33,779 nucleotides of DNA from an uncultured Ruminococcus sp. (GCA_902782645.1 CACZNV010000171.1:1-33779), one strand, 5' to 3'; numbered from the stretch's first letter, positions 8,628-16,656 are shown. Numbers and translations: made by a program. The notes: generated by a model not told the origin, from the sequence alone.

Positions 8628-8656
8628 CTAAACATACAAAACCGCCACGGTTGTAT
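8619..8656 (+). promoter_or_regulatory. Operator-like TTGTAT/ATACAA half-sites over the -10 region
   Basis: TTGTAT (8619-8624) and ATACAA (8634-8639) form an inverted repeat with a 9-bp centre that overlaps the -10 box, and a third half-site TTGTAT lies at 8651-8656. The arrangement resembles a repressor operator covering the transcription start. The regulator is unknown, and the AT-rich half-sites could be chance. Confidence 0.35.
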
Positions 8657-8673
8657 TTAAGGAGAATGATAAA

Positions 8674-9606
8674 ATGTCAAAACCCACTCTTTCGGTTGTT
8701 GTACCGGTCTATAATGAAGAAGAAGTCATCAATGAGAGCTACAGACGCCTCACCGAAGTCCTTGAGCAGACGGGGGAGTCTTATGAGATCATATTTGTAA
8801 ACGACGGAAGCCGCGACAAAACCCTGGCGCTGGGCCTTGAAATCTGCAAGGCCGACAAACGCGTCAAGATGATCGACTTTGCCCGCAATTTTGGCCACCA
8901 GCTGGCCATCACCGCCGGTATGGACGCAAGCTCAGGAGACGCCGTTGTGGTCATCGACGCAGACCTCCAGGATCCTCCGGAGGTGATACCGCTCATGATC
9001 GAAAAGTGGCGCGAGGGCTACGAAATCGTATACGGCAAACGCCTCAAGAGGGAGGGCGAGTCTGCTTTCAAAAAGTTTACCGCCAAGATGTTCTACCGCA
9101 CCCTCAACAAGATGACGGATGTGGCTATCCCTGTGGACACGGGCGACTTCAGACTCATCGACCGCAAGGTCTGCGACGCGCTGAAAAAGGTCCCCGAGCA
9201 CAACAGATACGTGAGAGGCATTGTGAGCTGGCTGGGCTATAAGAGCTGCCCGGTCGAATTCCAGCGCCACAAACGTTTCGCGGGCACCACAAAATATCCG
9301 CTCAAGAAGATGATCAGGTTCGCCTCCGACGCAATCATGTCCTTCTCTTACAAGCCGCTCAAACTCGCCAATCTCTTTGGCGGGCTCTCTATCTTCGCAT
9401 CAATCGTGCTCCTGGTGTTTTATGCGATATTTAAGCTCCTGAATCCCCTCACATCCCTTCTCATAGCGGGACTGTTTGTGGCAGGGCTGCTGTTTGTCTG
9501 CCTTGGCGTCATAGGAAGTTATATTGCGAGAATGTGCGACGAGGTCAGAAACAGGCCCCTTTACCTGATAAGGAACAAGCACAACTTTGATGATGAAGAT
9601 AAATAA
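8674..9606 (+). CDS. GT2 family glycosyltransferase, DPM1/GtrB/ArnC-like, membrane anchored
   Basis: A 310-residue polyprenyl-phosphate glycosyltransferase. The N-terminal GT-A domain starts with SVVVPVYNEEE, has FVNDGSRDKT and the metal-binding DAD at residues 95-97 within IDADLQDPPE. RFAGTTKYPL precedes the C-terminal part, as in GtrB/DPM1 proteins. Two hydrophobic helices (about residues 228-252 and 258-284) anchor it in the cytoplasmic membrane. Such enzymes load a sugar from a nucleotide donor onto undecaprenyl or dolichyl phosphate for later use outside the cell. A strong AAGGAG lies 9 bases before ATG. Its position after the O-acylation cluster suggests a shared role in surface glycan decoration, but it has its own promoter and terminator. 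Confidence 0.92.
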   Translation: MSKPTLSVVVPVYNEEEVINESYRRLTEVLEQTGESYEIIFVNDGSRDKTLALGLEICKADKRVKMIDFARNFGHQLAITAGMDASSGDAVVVIDADLQDPPEVIPLMIEKWREGYEIVYGKRLKREGESAFKKFTAKMFYRTLNKMTDVAIPVDTGDFRLIDRKVCDALKKVPEHNRYVRGIVSWLGYKSCPVEFQRHKRFAGTTKYPLKKMIRFASDAIMSFSYKPLKLANLFGGLSIFASIVLLVFYAIFKLLNPLTSLLIAGLFVAGLLFVCLGVIGSYIARMCDEVRNRPLYLIRNKHNFDDEDK

Positions 9607-9633
9607 CGGAAGATAAAGCAGCCTCGAACGGTT

Positions 9634-9674
9634 AATCCGAACCTCTTGCCAATCGCCTTGAGGTTCGGATTTTT
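9634..9674 (+). terminator. Rho-independent terminator after the GT2 gene
   Basis: A 12-bp perfect stem (9634-9645 with 9660-9671; AATCCGAACCTC and its complement), a 14-nt loop, and T residues continuing to 9674. It begins 28 bp after the glycosyltransferase stop. Confidence 0.85.
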
Positions 9675-9910
9675 GTAAGAATGGAGATATCGTGAATGCA
9701 AAAACAGATTGCCCGGATGCAAGCTTTACGCAGCTAGCTACAATTTGATTATAGATATAAAATGTACTATGTTTTATGGAGGCAATACTGCTCCTGATTT
9801 TTGTTGTAAATAAAAGGTGCCGGTAGTATACTGAAGCGGTATTGGCGTGTTCCGCAGAGGGACTGCGGGCGCTGGAATGGCTTTAATTACCACCGGGCGG
9901 AGACAAAACT
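9675..9910. other. AT-rich intergenic leader before the MATE gene
   Basis: The gene-free gap 9607-9910 is 304 bp: it holds the GT2 terminator and then this stretch, which is clearly more AT-rich than its neighbours. It includes a weak bulged hairpin near 9778-9797 (GGAGgCA/TGCTCC) followed by a short T run, and the MATE promoter. A 14-codon ATG frame at 9769-9813 has no ribosome-binding site. No RNA gene was recognised. Confidence 0.5.
9804..9832 (+). promoter_or_regulatory. Promoter for the MATE-GH127 pair
   Basis: TTGTAA (9804-9809), a 17-bp spacer, and TATACT (9827-9832). Each box keeps most consensus bases and spacing is ideal. It lies 78 bp before the GTG start of the transporter gene and is the only convincing promoter in the gap. 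Confidence 0.65.
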
Positions 9911-11293
9911 GTGAGGCTTGTCAGAACTGAAATGAATATGACGGAGGGGCCGATTGCGGGCAAGATTGTTGCCTTTGCGGTGCCCCTGTTTTTCGGCAAT
10001 CTGTTCCAGCAGCTTTACAATACTGCGGATGCCTTTGTGGTGGGAAATTTCCTTGGCGATGATGCCCTTGCGGGTGTCAGCTCCACGGGGAGCCTCATTT
10101 TTTTGCTGGTTGGCTTTTTCAGCGGCCTTGCCATGGGCGCGGGCGTCGTGATTTCGAAGTATTACGGAGCAAAAGACGTTGCAAAAATGCGCACGGCAAT
10201 CCACACGAGCTTCGTGTTTTTTGCGATATGCGGTGTGCTGTTCAGTGTCATTGGCGCTTTCGGAGCTCGCCCGATGCTGCAGCTGATGCAGACGCCTTCG
10301 GACGTCATGGGAGAGGCATTGGCGTATGTAAGGACATACTTTGCGGGGCTTTTCACCATGATTATGTACAACGTCTGCATGGGTATCATGCAGGCTGTTG
10401 GCGACTCTGTGCACCCCCTCATCTACCTCATCATCTCCTCGGTTTTGAACGTGGGGCTGGACTACCTGTTTATAGGGTGGCTGAAGCTTGGCGTGTTCTC
10501 CGCAGCCCTTGCCACCGTTATTTCGCAGTTCATAAGTGTTGTTCTCTGCCTTGCAAGGCTTTTCACCATTAAGGAAAGCTACAGGATAAGGTTCAAGGAT
10601 CTTAAAATAGATTTCAAAATGCTGGGACAGATCGTGAAGAACGGTTTGCCTTCGGGCCTTCAGAACTCCGTCATTTCTATCGCCAATGTGGTCGTTCAGG
10701 GCCACATCAACTACTTCGGAGCGGAGGCAATGGCCGGCTGCGGCGCCTTCTCAAAGATTGAGGGTTTTGCATTCCTGCCCGTCACCTGCTTCTCCATGGC
10801 CATCACAACTTTCGTGAGCCAGAATCTCGGCGCCGGCAGACCCGACAGGGCAAAGAAAGGCGCCCGTTTCGGAGTTGTAACTGCGGTTATCATCGCGGAG
10901 ACTATTGGCGTGCTCATGATAGTGTTTGCCAGGTATCTCATTGACGCGTTTACGGAGAGCGAGGAGGCTTTGCAGTTCGGCATTGAAAAGTCGAGGATAT
11001 GCTGCGGGTTCTTCTTCCTGTGCGCACTGTGCCACTGCTTTGCGGCGGTTCTGAGGGGCGCGGGAAGACCTGTGGTGGCAATGGCCGCCATGCTTGTGTT
11101 CTGGTGCGTCGTGAGGGTCTCGATTCTGTTCATCTTTGTGCCTGTAACCAAGACAATCCACATAGTCAACTGGGTATATCCCATAACCTGGTTCCTGTGC
11201 GCCTCCGTGCTCGCGTGCTACTTTTTCTTCGCCGACTGGACCGGCGAGAGAAAAGCCGCCAAGCTGAAGGCCGCGGCAGCTGTAAAGGAGTGA
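9911..11293 (+). CDS. MATE family multidrug/sodium antiporter
   Basis: A 460-residue polytopic membrane protein with the MATE layout: 12 hydrophobic helices in two related halves. The start GPIAGKIVAFAVPLFFGNLFQ and ADAFVVGNFLGDDALAGVSSTG are typical of the NorM/DinF group, and ITTFVSQNLGAGRPDRAKKG marks the second half. Such carriers export cationic drugs or metabolites using Na+ or H+ gradients; the substrate is not predictable. The start is GTG 9911, eight bases after GGCGGAG; ATG codons at 9932 and 9938 are alternatives. Its TGA lies directly beside the start of the GH127 gene, and the ribosome-binding site of that gene is inside this gene's last codons, so the two are probably cotranscribed. 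Confidence 0.93.
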   Translation: MRLVRTEMNMTEGPIAGKIVAFAVPLFFGNLFQQLYNTADAFVVGNFLGDDALAGVSSTGSLIFLLVGFFSGLAMGAGVVISKYYGAKDVAKMRTAIHTSFVFFAICGVLFSVIGAFGARPMLQLMQTPSDVMGEALAYVRTYFAGLFTMIMYNVCMGIMQAVGDSVHPLIYLIISSVLNVGLDYLFIGWLKLGVFSAALATVISQFISVVLCLARLFTIKESYRIRFKDLKIDFKMLGQIVKNGLPSGLQNSVISIANVVVQGHINYFGAEAMAGCGAFSKIEGFAFLPVTCFSMAITTFVSQNLGAGRPDRAKKGARFGVVTAVIIAETIGVLMIVFARYLIDAFTESEEALQFGIEKSRICCGFFFLCALCHCFAAVLRGAGRPVVAMAAMLVFWCVVRVSILFIFVPVTKTIHIVNWVYPITWFLCASVLACYFFFADWTGERKAAKLKAAAAVKE

Positions 11294-11295
11294 CT

Positions 11296-13182
11296 TTGAA
11301 GCATATGAATTATACGTCTCTAAGCAAACCGGCTGATGAAAAATCGTCAGACAGTCTTTTCGCGCTGCCTTCCGGAAGCGCCGTTTTTGAGGGCCCGATG
11401 ATTGAGGCTCTGGATTTTGTGGAAAACAAGTCCCTTCTTGACCCGAAGCTCTGGGCCCTTTTTATAGAACAGTTCAGGCTCGGAGACGTCGACGTGACCG
11501 ATTACGGCTGGCGGGGCGAGTACTGGGGCAAGATGGTGCGGGGCGCCTGCATCACATACGGCTGCAACCGCGACGCCAAGCTCTACAGGCAGCTTGAAGC
11601 CACCGTTCGGGACATTCTCACCGCTGAGGACCCCTTCGGACGCATCTCCACCTACACGATCCCCGCGGAGTTTCACGGCTGGGACGTCTGGTGCAGAAAG
11701 TACGTGATGCTGGGTCTTGAATATTTCCTGGAAATATGCGCCGACAACAACCTGGCGTATATGGTATTGGCGTCTTTGAAAAGGCAGGCGGACTACCTTA
11801 TCGCCAAGACAGGCTGCCGGGAGGTTGGCAAGATCGATGTGACATACACCTCTGAGTGGTGGGAGGGGCTCAACGCCTCGTCAATACTTGAACCCGTTGT
11901 GAGACTCTACAAGCTCACAAGCGATGAAAAATACCTTGAATATGCAAGAAAAATCGTGGCCTGCGGAGGCATGCGCTCCTTTGACATGTTCAAGGCGGCT
12001 CTTGAGGGCAAAACGGCTCCCTACGAGATGCCGGTCACCAAGGCCTACGAGATGATGTCGAACTTTGAGGGCATCATTGAACTCTACAGGGTCACCGGCA
12101 ATGAAGACTACAAAACAATGGCTCTCAATTTTGCGGAGCTTGTGCAGCAGACGGACATAACGGTCATAGGAAGTGCGGGCACCACCCACGAGCTTTTCGA
12201 CCACTCTGCGGTGAGGCAGTTTGACCCTTCGTTTACGGGAATTATGCAGGAAACCTGCGTCACGGTGACATGGATGAAGTTCTGCCTGCAGCTTTTGAGG
12301 CTCACAGGAGACGCCAAGTACGCCGACCGCATTGAAATCTCCGCCTACAATGCACTCCTGGGGGCTGTGAACTTCAAAGAAAACCCCTTTGAGGGCGAAG
12401 TTTTCGCCTTCGACAGCTACAGCCCGCTGCTGAATTCTGTGCGCGGGCTTGGGGTTGGGGGCTATAAAACCCTTGGCGGTTCCTCAAAGCACTGGGGCTG
12501 CTGCGTGGCCATCGGCTCGGCGGGCACAGGCCTTTTCCCGGCTTACGCCGTGATGAAAAACAGCCGGGGTATCACGTTTAACTTTTACATCGGCGGCAGA
12601 GTGAAGACGGATTTTGCGGACCTTGAAATCAAAACCTCCTACCCCTACGGCGACACCGCGGACATTACGGTTGACCCGAAGACCGGCGGGACTTTCGGCA
12701 TCTTCCTCAGGATCCCCTCCTGGAGCAGGCTGACTGAGGTTTCGGTAAACGGCTCGAAGACCGTATGCGAGGTTGAAAACGGGTACGCATCGATACTAAG
12801 AAACTGGCAAAAATGGGATAAAATCACCGTCAAGTTTGACATGGGGACAAGGGTTGTCCGGGCCGCCGACATAGACCCTGATGCAGCCGCCAATGCAAAG
12901 AACCATTTCGCGCTCATCAAAGGCCCCCTGGTTCTCGCAAGGGACGAGGCGATGGGCCACGACCTTGAAACCCCTGTAAACATAGTTGAAAAAGAGGGCT
13001 ATGCAGAGGAAGCATTGCCGGCTTCCACCCCGAAAAAAGAACCCGCCAATGCCCCATTCCCCAGACTCACCGTCTCCGTCCTGACGGAGAGCGGACCGAT
13101 GGAAATGTGCGACTACGCCTCCTGCGGACAGGACTGGCGGAACGGCAAAAAAATGACCGCCTGGATTATTTCCGGAGAATAA
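11296..13182 (+). CDS. GH127 family glycoside hydrolase (beta-L-arabinofuranosidase-like)
   Basis: A 628-residue protein of the GH127/DUF1680 family: an (alpha/alpha)6-barrel followed by beta-sandwich domains. The zinc/thiolate active site described for HypBA1 (Glu-x-Cys plus a Cys-Cys pair) is visible as Glu319-Thr-Cys321 in MQETC and Cys402-Cys403 in HWGCCVAIG, with nearly the same spacing. The expected activity is release of beta-L-arabinofuranose from arabinose-rich plant glycans; the related GH146 family is an alternative. No signal peptide is seen, so it probably acts on imported oligosaccharides. Start: AAAGGAG at 11284-11290 favours TTG 11296 (5-nt spacer); ATG 11305 is also in frame but 14 nt away. 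No arabinose operon or dedicated importer adjoins, only the MATE gene. Confidence 0.88.
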   Translation: MKHMNYTSLSKPADEKSSDSLFALPSGSAVFEGPMIEALDFVENKSLLDPKLWALFIEQFRLGDVDVTDYGWRGEYWGKMVRGACITYGCNRDAKLYRQLEATVRDILTAEDPFGRISTYTIPAEFHGWDVWCRKYVMLGLEYFLEICADNNLAYMVLASLKRQADYLIAKTGCREVGKIDVTYTSEWWEGLNASSILEPVVRLYKLTSDEKYLEYARKIVACGGMRSFDMFKAALEGKTAPYEMPVTKAYEMMSNFEGIIELYRVTGNEDYKTMALNFAELVQQTDITVIGSAGTTHELFDHSAVRQFDPSFTGIMQETCVTVTWMKFCLQLLRLTGDAKYADRIEISAYNALLGAVNFKENPFEGEVFAFDSYSPLLNSVRGLGVGGYKTLGGSSKHWGCCVAIGSAGTGLFPAYAVMKNSRGITFNFYIGGRVKTDFADLEIKTSYPYGDTADITVDPKTGGTFGIFLRIPSWSRLTEVSVNGSKTVCEVENGYASILRNWQKWDKITVKFDMGTRVVRAADIDPDAAANAKNHFALIKGPLVLARDEAMGHDLETPVNIVEKEGYAEEALPASTPKKEPANAPFPRLTVSVLTESGPMEMCDYASCGQDWRNGKKMTAWIISGE

Positions 13183-13191
13183 AATAACAGC

Positions 13192-13228
13192 CGCGGCGCC
13201 CCTGTTTTGAATTGATAAGGGCGCCGCG
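13192..13228 (+). terminator. GC-rich hairpin after GH127, possible terminator
   Basis: A 10-bp stem (CGCGGCGCCC at 13192-13201 with 13219-13228) and a 17-nt loop starting 10 bp after the GH127 stop. It is followed by only a weak T-containing stretch, so intrinsic termination may be partial. The loop and 3' arm also contain the next promoter. Confidence 0.5.
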
Positions 13229-13240
13229 TTCTGTTATAAT
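13212..13240 (+). promoter_or_regulatory. Near-consensus promoter upstream of the DUF2284 gene
   Basis: TTGATA (13212-13217), a 17-bp spacer and TATAAT (13235-13240). Five of six and six of six consensus bases make it one of the strongest promoters in the window. The -35 box sits in the loop of the preceding hairpin. The predicted leader is about 95 nt and contains a small hairpin (GCGGCG at 13247-13252 with CGCCGC at 13259-13264). Confidence 0.8.
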
Positions 13241-13343
13241 GTGGGTGCGGCGAAAAAGCGCCGCAAAAGGAACACATTGCGGTAAAAATGCGAAAAACGC
13301 GGGGCTTTGAAACCCGTCTTCGAAACACTTTGCGAGGCCGGCT

Positions 13344-13886
13344 GTGGAAGAAAACGAAAACCTGTTTTTGAATATCCGTATTGGCGATTTAAAAGCCCTT
13401 GGCTTTACCCGTTTTGCGGTCATAAAAACATCCGAGGTCACTTTTTCCCCGGAGGTTAGACAGATGTGCGAGGTCAACCGCTGCGGCCGTTACAACACCA
13501 CATGGGCCTGCCCGCCGGGCATCGGAACCCTGGAGGAGTGCATGGCCCGCTGCAAGGTTTTCGAAAACTGCGCGGTTTTCTCAAGAGCCTACGAGCTTGA
13601 GGACAGCTTCGATTTTGAGGGCATGATGGAGGGTCACGAGGATTTCTCAAAAGCCTCCGAAGAGCTGCGTAAAAAAATTGAGGGAAAGTTCCTGATGCTC
13701 TCGGTGGAGGGCTGCTCCAAGTGCGGAAAGTGCACATATCCCGACGCCCCCTGCAGGTTCCCGGAAAGACTGTCCGGCTCCCTGGAAGGCTACGGAATAT
13801 TCGTGAACAGGCTTGCCGCCGCCGCAGGCATGCCCTACAACAGCGGGCCGAACACTGTTACTTATTTCGGCGCCGTATTTTTCTAA
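13344..13886 (+). CDS. DUF2284 cysteine-rich putative metal-binding protein
   Basis: A 180-residue protein of the DUF2284 family, found in anaerobes and of unknown function. Two cysteine clusters are clear: CEVNRCGRYNTTWACPPG with EECMARC just after it (about residues 43-71), and GCSKCGKCTYPDAPCRFP (about 126-143). The second resembles a ferredoxin-like iron-sulfur binding loop, so a metal or Fe-S role is inferred, not shown. There is no signal peptide. GTG 13344 is the only start upstream of the conserved region, and its ribosome-binding site is weak (GAGG about 8 nt upstream). It appears to be a single-gene unit with its own promoter, followed 6 bp after its stop by repeat copy 2. Confidence 0.85.
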   Translation: MEENENLFLNIRIGDLKALGFTRFAVIKTSEVTFSPEVRQMCEVNRCGRYNTTWACPPGIGTLEECMARCKVFENCAVFSRAYELEDSFDFEGMMEGHEDFSKASEELRKKIEGKFLMLSVEGCSKCGKCTYPDAPCRFPERLSGSLEGYGIFVNRLAAAAGMPYNSGPNTVTYFGAVFF

Positions 13887-13892
13887 AACACT

Positions 13893-14066
13893 GTTTTTGG
13901 GCTCTTTACGCAAGTCGCGAAAGAGAACTAATGACAGGCGACTGAAGTTCTTGAAGCACACAAGGTGTCTAACGACGATTGCTCGCGACTTGCTTTGCGC
14001 GAGCTCCCCGCTCGCAGTACCTCCGTACAGCGTCGGGGTCGCGCACGCAAAAATAGCTCCAAAAAC
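13893..14066 (+). repeat. Structured 171-174 bp intergenic repeat, copy 2
   Basis: Second copy, between the DUF2284 gene and the fumarase genes. The outer inverted repeat is GTTTTTGG (13893-13900) and CCAAAAAC (14059-14066). The inner pair is CAAGTCGCGA / TCGCGACTTG, then the GC-rich arm with GCGAGCtccccGCTCGC and CGCaGTACctccGTACaGCG. The outer pair differs in sequence from copies 1 and 3 but is still complementary. The right half is the best conserved part among copies. The element fills most of the 247-bp gap before the fumarase alpha gene. Confidence 0.88.
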
Positions 14067-14087
14067 GTTTTTTGGGCTCTTTACGCA
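14067..14087 (+). repeat. Solo left-end fragment of the structured repeat
   Basis: Directly after copy 2 the first 20 bases of that copy recur (TTTTGGGCTCTTTACGCA is shared, with one extra T), but the rest of the element is absent. Copy 2 is thus bracketed by direct repeats of its own left end. This may be a remnant of a tandem copy or the product of a slippage or insertion event. Confidence 0.6.
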
Positions 14088-14133
14088 TCTTACCGGGTGC
14101 ATAGCAATACAAATGCAAAAGAGGTGACTTTTT

Positions 14134-15060
14134 ATGAAAGTCCCGAAGGAAGAAGAAAATATGAAAGCCGGTATTGAAAACGGAACGAAAATCGGCAAGG
14201 ATCTCGAGTCAGTCCTTGCCCGCTTGTTATGCCTTCTTGCGACCCATCTGCCAAAGGATGTTGCGCAAAGGATCCGTGAGATGGCGGAGAAGGAAAATGA
14301 CGGGGCCGCGAAAAAGGTCTACGACTGCATGCTGGAGAACATGAGCCTTGCCGACAGCCTTGCCCGGCCGCTTTGCCAGGACACGGGAATACCGAATTTT
14401 TACGTAAAAGCAGGCGCGGACTTCCCGCTGCTGGGCTCCCTCGAGGGCATTTTGAAGGGTGCTGCGGCAAAGGCTTTCAAAGATGCGCCCTTAAGGCCCA
14501 ATGCCGTTGACCCGTTTACGAGCAAAAATACGGGGAACAACGAGGGACCTCTTGCCCCGTACATTGATTGGCAGATAGTTGAGGGCGACGAGGTTGAGAT
14601 AACCGCCTACCTCTGCGGGGGCGGCTGCTCCCTTCCGGGATTTGCTCTTGTGCTGACCCCCGGAGAGGGTATTGAAAAAGCCAAGGAACTCATTGTCGAT
14701 AAAATACTGGAAAAAGGGGTCAACGCCTGCCCGCCTCTTGTCATTGGCGTGGGTATAGGAGCCTCAGCCGACATCGCAGCAAAGCTTTCGAAAAAGGCGC
14801 TGCTGAGGAAAATCGGCACCGAAAACGGGAACCCCATGGCAAAAGACCTTGAAAAAGAGCTTTTTGAGAAGCTGAATTCGCTGAAGATCGGCCCGTCGGG
14901 CATGGGAGGAGCCGAGAGCGTGCTTGCGGTGAACGTGGAGTTTGGCGTGAGGCACCCTGCGACCTTTGCGGTTGCATTGGCGACAGGCTGCTGGGCCACA
15001 AGACGTGCGACATTTAGAATCGGGAAAGACTTAAAAGTAGTCTCGGAAGACTTTGACTGA
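14134..15060 (+). CDS. Class I fumarate hydratase / L(+)-tartrate dehydratase alpha subunit
   Basis: The 308-residue iron-sulfur subunit of a two-component class I fumarase-type hydro-lyase, which interconverts fumarate and L-malate (or dehydrates tartrate). The three cysteines expected to hold the [4Fe-4S] cluster are Cys81 in LCQDTGIPNF, Cys199 in NACPPLVIGVG and Cys286 in ATGCWATRR. Their spacing (118 and 87) closely matches TtdA. KNTGNNEGPLAPYIDWQIV-type context and CGGGCSLPG are also family segments. GAGGTG at 14121-14126 supports ATG 14134; the ATG at 14161 is an alternative. The beta subunit follows 13 bp downstream. Fumarase versus tartrate dehydratase cannot be decided by eye; fumarase in a partial TCA pathway is more common in anaerobes. 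Confidence 0.92.
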   Translation: MKVPKEEENMKAGIENGTKIGKDLESVLARLLCLLATHLPKDVAQRIREMAEKENDGAAKKVYDCMLENMSLADSLARPLCQDTGIPNFYVKAGADFPLLGSLEGILKGAAAKAFKDAPLRPNAVDPFTSKNTGNNEGPLAPYIDWQIVEGDEVEITAYLCGGGCSLPGFALVLTPGEGIEKAKELIVDKILEKGVNACPPLVIGVGIGASADIAAKLSKKALLRKIGTENGNPMAKDLEKELFEKLNSLKIGPSGMGGAESVLAVNVEFGVRHPATFAVALATGCWATRRATFRIGKDLKVVSEDFD

Positions 15061-15073
15061 CGGAGGAAAAAGC

Positions 15074-15607
15074 ATGGAATATCATCTTAAAACTCCGATC
15101 GATGAGGAGACGGTAAGAAAACTGAGGACCGGGGACATCCTGTATATCACAGGGAGAATGGTCACTTTGAGGGACGAGGGTCACGCAAGATTTCTGGAAG
15201 AAGGCGGCGCGGACATCGACCTTAAAGGCATGGTGCTTTATCACTGCGGGCCTATTATCACAAAGGACGGAGACGGTCTCGAGGTGGTCTCGGCGGGTCC
15301 GACCACCAGCATGAGGCTCGAAAAGTTTGAAAAAGACTTCATAAAAAAGACCGGAATTTCCCTGATTGTAGGGAAAGGCGGCATGGGTGAAAGCACTGCG
15401 GAGGCCTGCAGAGAGTACGGCTGCGTCCACGGAATATTTCCGGGAGGTTGCGCTGTGGCGGCGGCTTCGAAGATAAAATCCGTTGGCGGCGTCATCTGGG
15501 AGGACCTGGGAATGCCCGAGGCTATGTGGATTTTTGATGCGGAGGAGTTCGGACCGGTGACGGTGAACATTGATACCGTTGGCGGTAACCTTATGAAGAG
15601 AAAGTAA
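15074..15607 (+). CDS. Class I fumarate hydratase / tartrate dehydratase beta subunit
   Basis: A 177-residue partner of the upstream alpha subunit, equivalent to the C-terminal domain of one-chain class I fumarases. Recognised segments are LRTGDILYITGRMVTLRDEGHARF, YHCGPIITK, a glycine-rich GKGGMGESTAEACREYGCVH loop and the end IWEDLGMPEAMWIFDAEEFGPVTVNID. Together the subunits form a cytosolic O2-sensitive Fe-S hydro-lyase. GGAGG at 15062-15066 lies 7 bases before ATG 15074, so this start is preferred over the upstream in-frame ATG at 15053, which overlaps the alpha gene. The order alpha-beta on one transcript is normal for the family. Confidence 0.93.
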   Translation: MEYHLKTPIDEETVRKLRTGDILYITGRMVTLRDEGHARFLEEGGADIDLKGMVLYHCGPIITKDGDGLEVVSAGPTTSMRLEKFEKDFIKKTGISLIVGKGGMGESTAEACREYGCVHGIFPGGCAVAAASKIKSVGGVIWEDLGMPEAMWIFDAEEFGPVTVNIDTVGGNLMKRK

Positions 15608-15639
15608 AAGCGCTGCAGAGCAACAAGAGGGAGAAGAGT

Positions 15640-16119
15640 ATGAATGTACAATGGTATCCGGGGCACATGGCGAAGGCCAAAAGGACACTTGAGGAAAACC
15701 TTAAACTTGTGAATATAGTGATCGAACTTTGCGACGCGAGGCTCCCCTACAGCAGCAGGAACCCGGCGATTGACAGCATCATCGGGAAGAAGCCAAGGGT
15801 GCTCGTGTTCAACAAGGCGGACCTTGCGGACCAGACCCAGAGCGACTACTGGATGGACTACTACAAAAAACAGGGCTTCACGGTGGTTTTTACGGACGCG
15901 AAGCAGGGCGACGGTGTGAAAAAGGTTATTGCCGCCGTCAAAAAGGCCATGGAAGAGAAGGTCAGCCGCTCCCTGGAGAGGGGCAGAATAGCCACTGCGC
16001 TCTATGCCATGGTGGTGGGCATTCCCAACGTGGGAAAGTCCTCTTTTGTGAATAAGGTTGCCGGCAAGGCCGCCGCAAGGACCGGCGACAAACCGGGCGT
16101 CACCGGGGACAAGCAGTAG
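15640..16119 (+). CDS. rbgA: RbgA/YlqF ribosome-assembly GTPase, N-terminal part (interrupted by TAG)
   Basis: The first 159 codons of a circularly permuted GTPase needed for 50S subunit maturation in Bacillus. It begins WYPGHMAKAKRTLEENLKLV as the family does. It has the G4 motif FNKADLAD (about residues 58-65), the G1/P-loop GIPNVGKSSF (residues 127-136; Lys133) and the switch sequence TGDKPGVTGDKQ. Codon 160 is TAG (16117-16119), exactly where homologues have the Trp of KQW or QQW. The frame continues unchanged afterwards with LLDTPG (G3) and the C-terminal domain. GGGAG lies 6-11 nt before ATG. As read, this product lacks the G3 motif and the rRNA-binding tail, so it would be inactive unless the amber codon is read through. 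Confidence 0.85.
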   Translation: MNVQWYPGHMAKAKRTLEENLKLVNIVIELCDARLPYSSRNPAIDSIIGKKPRVLVFNKADLADQTQSDYWMDYYKKQGFTVVFTDAKQGDGVKKVIAAVKKAMEEKVSRSLERGRIATALYAMVVGIPNVGKSSFVNKVAGKAAARTGDKPGVTGDKQ

Positions 16120-16125
16120 CTGAAC

Positions 16126-16656
16126 ATGGGTGAGGACATATACCTGCTGGACACACCGGGCCTCTTATGGCCAAGGATAGACAATCAGCTTGCGGCCCTG
16201 AGACTTGCGGCCAGCGGCGCAGTTAAGGACGAGGTGGTGGACACCGGCGAGCTCTGCGCCTTCCTGCTGACATTTATTGACAGCCACTACCCGGGAGCCC
16301 TTGAAGCCAGGTACGGGATAACGGTTCCCGAGGCCTCAGGCGAAGAGCGGGACTATGTGACCGATACGGTCATAGGGGCAGAGAGGCTCGAAAAAGGTCT
16401 TGCGATCCTCGAGGCCTGCGGCAGAGCAAGAGGCTGCCTGGTTAAAGGCGGCGGCGTTGACACCGCAAGGGCCGCCGCGCTGGTCCTTGACGATTTCAGG
16501 GCCGGAAAAATAGGCAAAATCAGCCTGGATTTCCCCGAGGTGCTGGACGAGGAAATCGATATTTCCGTAAGAAACGAGGAGGCCGCAAACCGCAAAAAGG
16601 AGAAGCAGGCCGAAAGAAAAGCGAACTACAGGAACAGGAAAAATGCCAAAAGGTGA
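16126..16656 (+). CDS. rbgA: RbgA/YlqF GTPase, C-terminal part after in-frame amber codon
   Basis: In-frame continuation of the gene broken at 16117-16119. The first visible ATG is at 16126, but it has no ribosome-binding site, so independent translation is doubtful. It encodes MGEDIYLLDTPGLLWP with the G3 motif DTPG, then QLAALRLAASGAVKDEVVDT and the RbgA C-terminal helical domain with RGCLVKGGGVD. The tail is strongly basic (KKEKQAERKANYRNRKNAKR). The conserved sequence shows no other damage, which implies a recent mutation, a base-call error, or functional read-through. It overlaps the start of rnhB by 14 bp, the usual arrangement of a coupled rbgA-rnhB pair. Confidence 0.75.
   Translation: MGEDIYLLDTPGLLWPRIDNQLAALRLAASGAVKDEVVDTGELCAFLLTFIDSHYPGALEARYGITVPEASGEERDYVTDTVIGAERLEKGLAILEACGRARGCLVKGGGVDTARAAALVLDDFRAGKIGKISLDFPEVLDEEIDISVRNEEAANRKKEKQAERKANYRNRKNAKR

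Noticed and set aside
9769-9813. 14-codon ATG frame in the MATE leader
   Set aside because: It has no ribosome-binding site, and its composition matches the AT-rich spacer; not supportable as a leader peptide.
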